The notes under the pieces are model-generated. The model worked only from the letters and a program-made list of their open reading frames with translations. It was not told the DNA's origin and did not search any database. A program made the translations under genes and the position numbers. This document shows positions 61,353 through 64,000 of a DNA stretch of 64,000 nucleotides, piece after piece. The stretch comes from Streptomyces sp. CC208A (GTDB taxonomy: Bacteria; Actinomycetota; Actinomycetes; Streptomycetales; Streptomycetaceae), in contig NZ_JASCXN010000011.1 of the NCBI RefSeq assembly GCF_030010625.1, forward strand, positions 124,001 through 188,000, read 5' to 3'. Each line of letters begins with the position of its first letter. Within the stretch, counting starts at the first letter, position 1.

Positions 61353-64000
61353 CTATCCGAATGCCTTGACGTTCCGCCAGTCGACGGAAAGGACCGTCTT
61401 GGCAGCGGGCTTGGTGTTGACATCGGACGGGTAGTACACGCGGATGTACCCGTCCGATCCCCAGCGGGCCCACATGTCGGGGATCCCGTCGCCGTTCACA
61501 TCGGGGATGCCGACCACGGCCGAGACACTGGTCTGTGTCCAGCCGCTGCCGTACTGGACGTCACCCTGACGGGAGTTCGCCGAGGTCATGAGTGACGTGA
61601 GGTTCACACTGCCCGTACCGGTGCCGGGCTTGCCGTGCCGGATGTACATGGAGCCGGTGTCCAGATCGCGCCACAGCAGGTCCGGGGTCCCGTCCTGGTC
61701 GATGTCGGCGAGGTTGACGATCTCGCGCCGCGTCCAGTTCTCACCGGGCATCTGGGTGGCCGTCTGGAACGTGGCGCCGGTGTAGCCGGACAGCGTCCAG
61801 AAGGCCGAGCCGGCGCGCAGCACGAGGTCGGGCAGCTTGTCGCCGGTGATGTCGCCGACGGCCTTGATCTGCGTCCAGGTCGACGGCGCCGGGGTTCCCG
61901 CGGGGAGCCGGATGTCGATCCGGTCCTCGACGTTGAAAGTGCCGTAGCCGTCGCCGGGGTAGAGCCAGAACCGGCCGTCCGGAGAGACGGAGAACAGGTC
62001 GGTGCTGCCGTCGCCGGGGTAGACGTCCGCGTAGTGGGTGATCAGCGCGGCCTTGCCGGTGGCGGCGTCGTACCAGTGGCCGGACGGCGGTTCCTGCGCC
62101 TTGAGGTTCTCGGGGTCGCCGGAGGCGGGCCTGAGGACGTAGGAGCCGGGCATGGTCGAGTACAGATCACCGCCCGCGGCGCCGGGCAGTGATCTCAGAC
62201 TGCCGTTCGGGTAGACGGTCAGGAGGTCCACGAAGCCGTCGCCGCCGAGGTCACCGGGGGCGTCGGCCTTGTCGCGGGGCCGGACGTAGAAGGTGTAGTC
62301 CGTACGCGCGCTGACGTTGCCCACGGCGTCGTGGGCGAAGACCTGGAGGCCGTTCGGACCGGCGTGCGGGGGCCGTAGGTTGGAGACGGTCGCTGTTCCG
62401 TTGGTCGCGGTCACCGTTCCCCCGGTGCTGGTCACGCCCTCGAAGTTGTAGGTGAATTTCGTGGCGCCCGGGGACTTGAAGGTGATCGCGCCGGTGCCGC
62501 CGAACTTGACCGAGGCCCAGGTCTGGCCGTCGTCGGTGGCCTCAGGGAAGACGGTGCTGTCGACGTCGGGCTTCTGGGGCGCCGTGGTGTCGATGGTGAC
62601 CTGGCAGGACTCGACGCCGGGCGGATACCAGGTGGAGAGGCCCGGTGGGCTGTACGAGTCCTCAGCCCGCGCGATCCAGCTGTAGGTGGCGCCGTCGACC
62701 AGGCCGGTGATGTTCGCGGTGGCCGTGCCGCTGGAGTTCGGAGTGATCAGCAGATCGGTCTTGGCCTGACCGACCTTGCCGTAGCGGAAGCGGATCTTGC
62801 TGAGGTTGCCGTCGGCGTCCTTCGCGTTGACCGAGATGGAGATGCTCGTCGTCGCAATGACCTTGGAACCCGGGGACTCCACGCAAGTGCTGCCGGTGAC
62901 CAGCTTGGGTTCGCTGGGCACACTGTTGTACTCCGCGACGAACTCCGCCGACGAGGCCTGGAACTTGCGCCAGGTGTGGGTGTCGCCCTCGCTCGTGGCG
63001 CGCAGGCCGAAGGTGATGTTGCCCCAGCCGTTGTCGGCGCCCTTCTGGGCGGCGGCCGTCACGTTGGCGCCTTCGAACTCCTCGTAGTCGTCACGGCAGT
63101 TCGGGTCCGGGTCGTAGCCGTGGGCGAAGGTGTTGCTGTCCAGCCAGGTCGCCCAGCTCGGCTGGGAGTTCCAGGTGGTGTTGGTCGAGATGCCGCCGGT
63201 GAGGTAAAGCTTGAACTCGCGGGGGCTGCACGACCACGAGTGGTTGTTCAGCACCTTGAACGAGGCTTCGTGGACCGTGGCGCCTGTGATGGTACGGAAG
63301 TCCATGCGCCAGAACGAGCGGGCGAGACCACCGGTGTCGGACTCGTATCCGACGCGGGCGTCGGAGGTGCCGGAGCCGAAGTTGGTGCCGTCGTAGAAGC
63401 TGCTGTTCGGGTAGGGCCGGTAGGCGATCGTCCACGCCTCCTTCGGGGTCTTCATCGTCGGGTCGATGAAGACCGGGAAGAGGACGTTCTCGTCGGTGAA
63501 GAGGCCGGTGGCGGCGGGTTGGAGCTGGAGACGCGCGTCGCCGGTGCCCTCCCCGGACAGCAGGACGGGCACGGGGGCGCGCCGGGCGCCGGGCTCGATG
63601 CTGCTCAGACCGCTGAGCTTCAGGACGTCGGCGGGGGTGGCCGTCGAGGTGCGCGGAGCGGTACCGGCGGCGCGGAGTTCAGGGTCGCGGCCGCTGGAGT
63701 CCCAGGCGAACGGGGTCGGCAGGGAGCCGACCTCGTCCCCTGCCTTGTCAAGGATCTGCACGAGGCTGCCGGACTCCTCGTATCGGAAGACGGTGGTGTC
63801 CGAGCGCAGGCCGTACGTCACGGTCCTGAGCGCCTCCTGCTGCGCGGCCTCGCGGTTCTTGACGATGAGGAGCTGGGCGAAGCCGCCGCTCTCGCGGGCG
63901 AGCACGAGCAGGTCGACGCCGGGCAGGACTTCGGGGTAGAGGGCGCGGGGCCCGTCGAGCACCGGCTCGGGCAGGGCGCCGGGCCAGGTGTACGTGATGG
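61353..64000 (-). CDS. Large secreted protein with DNRLRE-like and FG-GAP/VCBS repeats, 5'-truncated
   Basis: The frame is open on the reverse strand from the window edge to TAG at 61353-61355, at least 880 residues, so the N-terminus and signal peptide are missing. The first part is extended beta sequence. A DNRLRE-like domain follows (FIDPTMKTPKEAWTIAYRPY, FWRMDFRTITGATVHEASF). Then comes a fibronectin-like region (DADGNLSKIRFRYG, GLVDGATYSWIARAEDS). The C-terminal third holds FG-GAP/VCBS repeats with calcium-loop motifs (DLGGDGFVDLL, DITGDKLPDLV, DIDQDGTPDLLWRD, DVNGDGIPDMW). Such proteins are secreted or surface-attached; the target is unknown. Confidence 0.8.
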   Translation of the reverse strand, partial: ITYTWPGALPEPVLDGPRALYPEVLPGVDLLVLARESGGFAQLLIVKNREAAQQEALRTVTYGLRSDTTVFRYEESGSLVQILDKAGDEVGSLPTPFAWDSSGRDPELRAAGTAPRTSTATPADVLKLSGLSSIEPGARRAPVPVLLSGEGTGDARLQLQPAATGLFTDENVLFPVFIDPTMKTPKEAWTIAYRPYPNSSFYDGTNFGSGTSDARVGYESDTGGLARSFWRMDFRTITGATVHEASFKVLNNHSWSCSPREFKLYLTGGISTNTTWNSQPSWATWLDSNTFAHGYDPDPNCRDDYEEFEGANVTAAAQKGADNGWGNITFGLRATSEGDTHTWRKFQASSAEFVAEYNSVPSEPKLVTGSTCVESPGSKVIATTSISISVNAKDADGNLSKIRFRYGKVGQAKTDLLITPNSSGTATANITGLVDGATYSWIARAEDSYSPPGLSTWYPPGVESCQVTIDTTAPQKPDVDSTVFPEATDDGQTWASVKFGGTGAITFKSPGATKFTYNFEGVTSTGGTVTATNGTATVSNLRPPHAGPNGLQVFAHDAVGNVSARTDYTFYVRPRDKADAPGDLGGDGFVDLLTVYPNGSLRSLPGAAGGDLYSTMPGSYVLRPASGDPENLKAQEPPSGHWYDAATGKAALITHYADVYPGDGSTDLFSVSPDGRFWLYPGDGYGTFNVEDRIDIRLPAGTPAPSTWTQIKAVGDITGDKLPDLVLRAGSAFWTLSGYTGATFQTATQMPGENWTRREIVNLADIDQDGTPDLLWRDLDTGSMYIRHGKPGTGTGSVNLTSLMTSANSRQGDVQYGSGWTQTSVSAVVGIPDVNGDGIPDMWARWGSDGYIRVYYPSDVNTKPAAKTVLSVDWRNVKAFG

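Overview
The window is a stretch of high-GC actinobacterial chromosome, almost certainly from a Streptomyces. Genes start with ATG or GTG and several have no Shine-Dalgarno sequence. GC-rich hairpins separate transcription units, and the codon TTA is nearly absent. The gene order (sigma factor, guaB, guaB3, glpD, receptor kinases, guaA, pcrA, icmB, sucCD, purNH, folD, mdh) is, from memory, that of the S. coelicolor chromosome core around SCO4769-SCO4828. This is conserved housekeeping territory. I see no insertion sequence, prophage, CRISPR array, rRNA or tRNA.

Layout. 1-6.5 kb: end of a sigma factor gene, guaB and the paralogue guaB3, a reverse nucleotide-sugar dehydrogenase, and glpD preceded by a possible 35-codon upstream ORF. 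6.8-13.9 kb: three receptor-type Ser/Thr kinase genes in a row, the middle one a pseudokinase. 14-17.6 kb: succinate-semialdehyde dehydrogenase and a GMC oxidoreductase. 17.6-20.6 kb: a structured gene-poor gap, chorismate mutase with an apparent Phe/Tyr attenuation leader, and divergent guaA. 20.9-29.3 kb: class II aldolase, membrane proteins, a divergent PspC protein and PspC-type sensor kinase with its response regulator, and an NlpC/P60 hydrolase. 29.4-35.3 kb: PcrA helicase, M23 peptidase, lipase and the cobalamin-binding subunit IcmB.

35.5-44 kb: a divergent block of DUF5691 and SWIM zinc-finger genes on one side, and an MmpS-like lipoprotein, MoxR ATPase, DUF5682 and VWA protein on the other. 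The last three overlap start-to-stop. This is the best candidate for a poorly understood multi-protein system. 44.5-61.3 kb: sucCD, an HTH/sigma-like membrane regulator, a DUF6350 protein, purN-purH, a DUF2079 protein, folD-DUF3017, a DUF2690 regulator, mdh, and an AhpD-like protein divergent from a MocR regulator. The window ends inside a large secreted FG-GAP protein.

Metabolic logic. guaB, guaA, purN, purH and folD supply purines and one-carbon units; sucCD and mdh are TCA-cycle steps; chorismate mutase feeds Phe and Tyr; glpD feeds glycerol 3-phosphate to glycolysis. The kinases, PspC two-component pair and cell-wall hydrolases look like envelope sensing and remodelling. All calls come from reading the sequence; no search was run.
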